From: Symbiodinium natans
Taxonomy: Eukaryota > Sar > Dinophyceae > Suessiales > Symbiodiniaceae
Direction: 5' to 3'
NCBI GenBank assembly: GCA_905221605.1
Contig: CAJNDS010000217.1
Span: 1 to 64,000, forward strand
Length of the DNA: 64,000 nt
Shown: piece after piece, positions 63,832 through 64,000 of the stretch
How positions within the stretch are numbered: position 1 is the stretch's first letter
How the letters are laid out: every line of letters begins with the position of its first letter
Program-made: the position numbers and the translations under genes
The notes under the pieces: model-generated
What the model was told of the DNA's origin: nothing
The model's input: the letters and a program-made list of their open reading frames with translations, nothing else
Database searches by the model: none

Positions 63832-64000
63832 ATCCCTGGAGCAGTTGAGGGGGTTTAGGGTTTAGGGTTTCGGGTTTAGGGTTTAGGGTTTAGGGTCTAG
63901 GAGTTTAGGGTTTAGGGTTTGGGGTTTAGGGACTAGGGTCTAGGAGTTTAGGGTTTAGGGTTTAGGGTCTAGGGGAGGGGTTCGGGGAGTAGGGGTTTAG

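Overview
The window reads as nuclear DNA of a dinoflagellate, most likely Symbiodiniaceae-like. Four observations point this way. (1) A 21/22 match to the dinoflagellate spliced leader lies at 28,750-28,771. (2) Exon borders follow AG|G with many GC and GA donors, the splice style known from dinoflagellates. (3) Every gene I could recognise or chain is on the + strand, in keeping with their one-way gene order. (4) Exons are GC-rich and short, and sit in very long repeat-filled introns. The genus is inference; nothing here is bacterial in layout.

The dominant feature is telomere-type heptamer sequence, (TTTAGGG)n and its complement (CCCTAAA)n. It forms dozens of interstitial arrays from end to end, and the gaps between arrays are mostly short coding exons. 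Joining these islands in reading frame rebuilds proteins, so many arrays are intron sequence and not chromosome ends. G-strand arrays tend to follow an exon and C-strand arrays tend to precede the next one.

Layout. 2.2-7.2 kb: exons of unknown genes, including one phase-consistent chain ending at 7,197. 7.25-11.16 kb: an element with inverted terminal repeats carrying several unidentified overlapping ORFs. 11.7-12.6 kb: end of an unknown gene. 13.0-16.6 kb: an unknown gene with a well-chained exon series. 16.7-18.05 kb: a three-exon PhnD-type phosphate/phosphonate-binding protein of bacterial kind. 18.3-23.6 kb: exons of unknown genes. 23.65-36.94 kb: a cytosolic 5'-nucleotidase III (UMPH-1, HAD) gene. 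Its ~7 kb intron holds U6 snRNA-like copies, a CTCGAG-palindrome array, a ~90-bp satellite, a relict spliced leader and possibly a nested gene. 37.5-38.4 kb: end of an unknown membrane-type protein. 40.07-42.53 kb: one gene joining an ADP-ribosylglycohydrolase to a WWE-like region and a PARP catalytic domain. 43.4-48.7 kb: an Asteroid/XPG-type PIN-domain protein, two of whose introns are bounded by 22-27 bp direct repeats. 50.7-57.8 kb: unknown exons, microsatellites and telomeric arrays. 58.27 kb to the window end: a CbbX/SpoVK-type AAA+ ATPase, possibly with a plastid-targeting leader, running off the right edge.

Three groups of hairpin-forming MITE-like elements are scattered among the introns. 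Together with the target-site-like duplications in the Asteroid gene, they suggest ongoing intron gain from mobile elements and telomeric repeats. Exon borders were placed by eye, from frame continuity, AG|G acceptors and family alignment recalled from knowledge. No search or RNA evidence was available.
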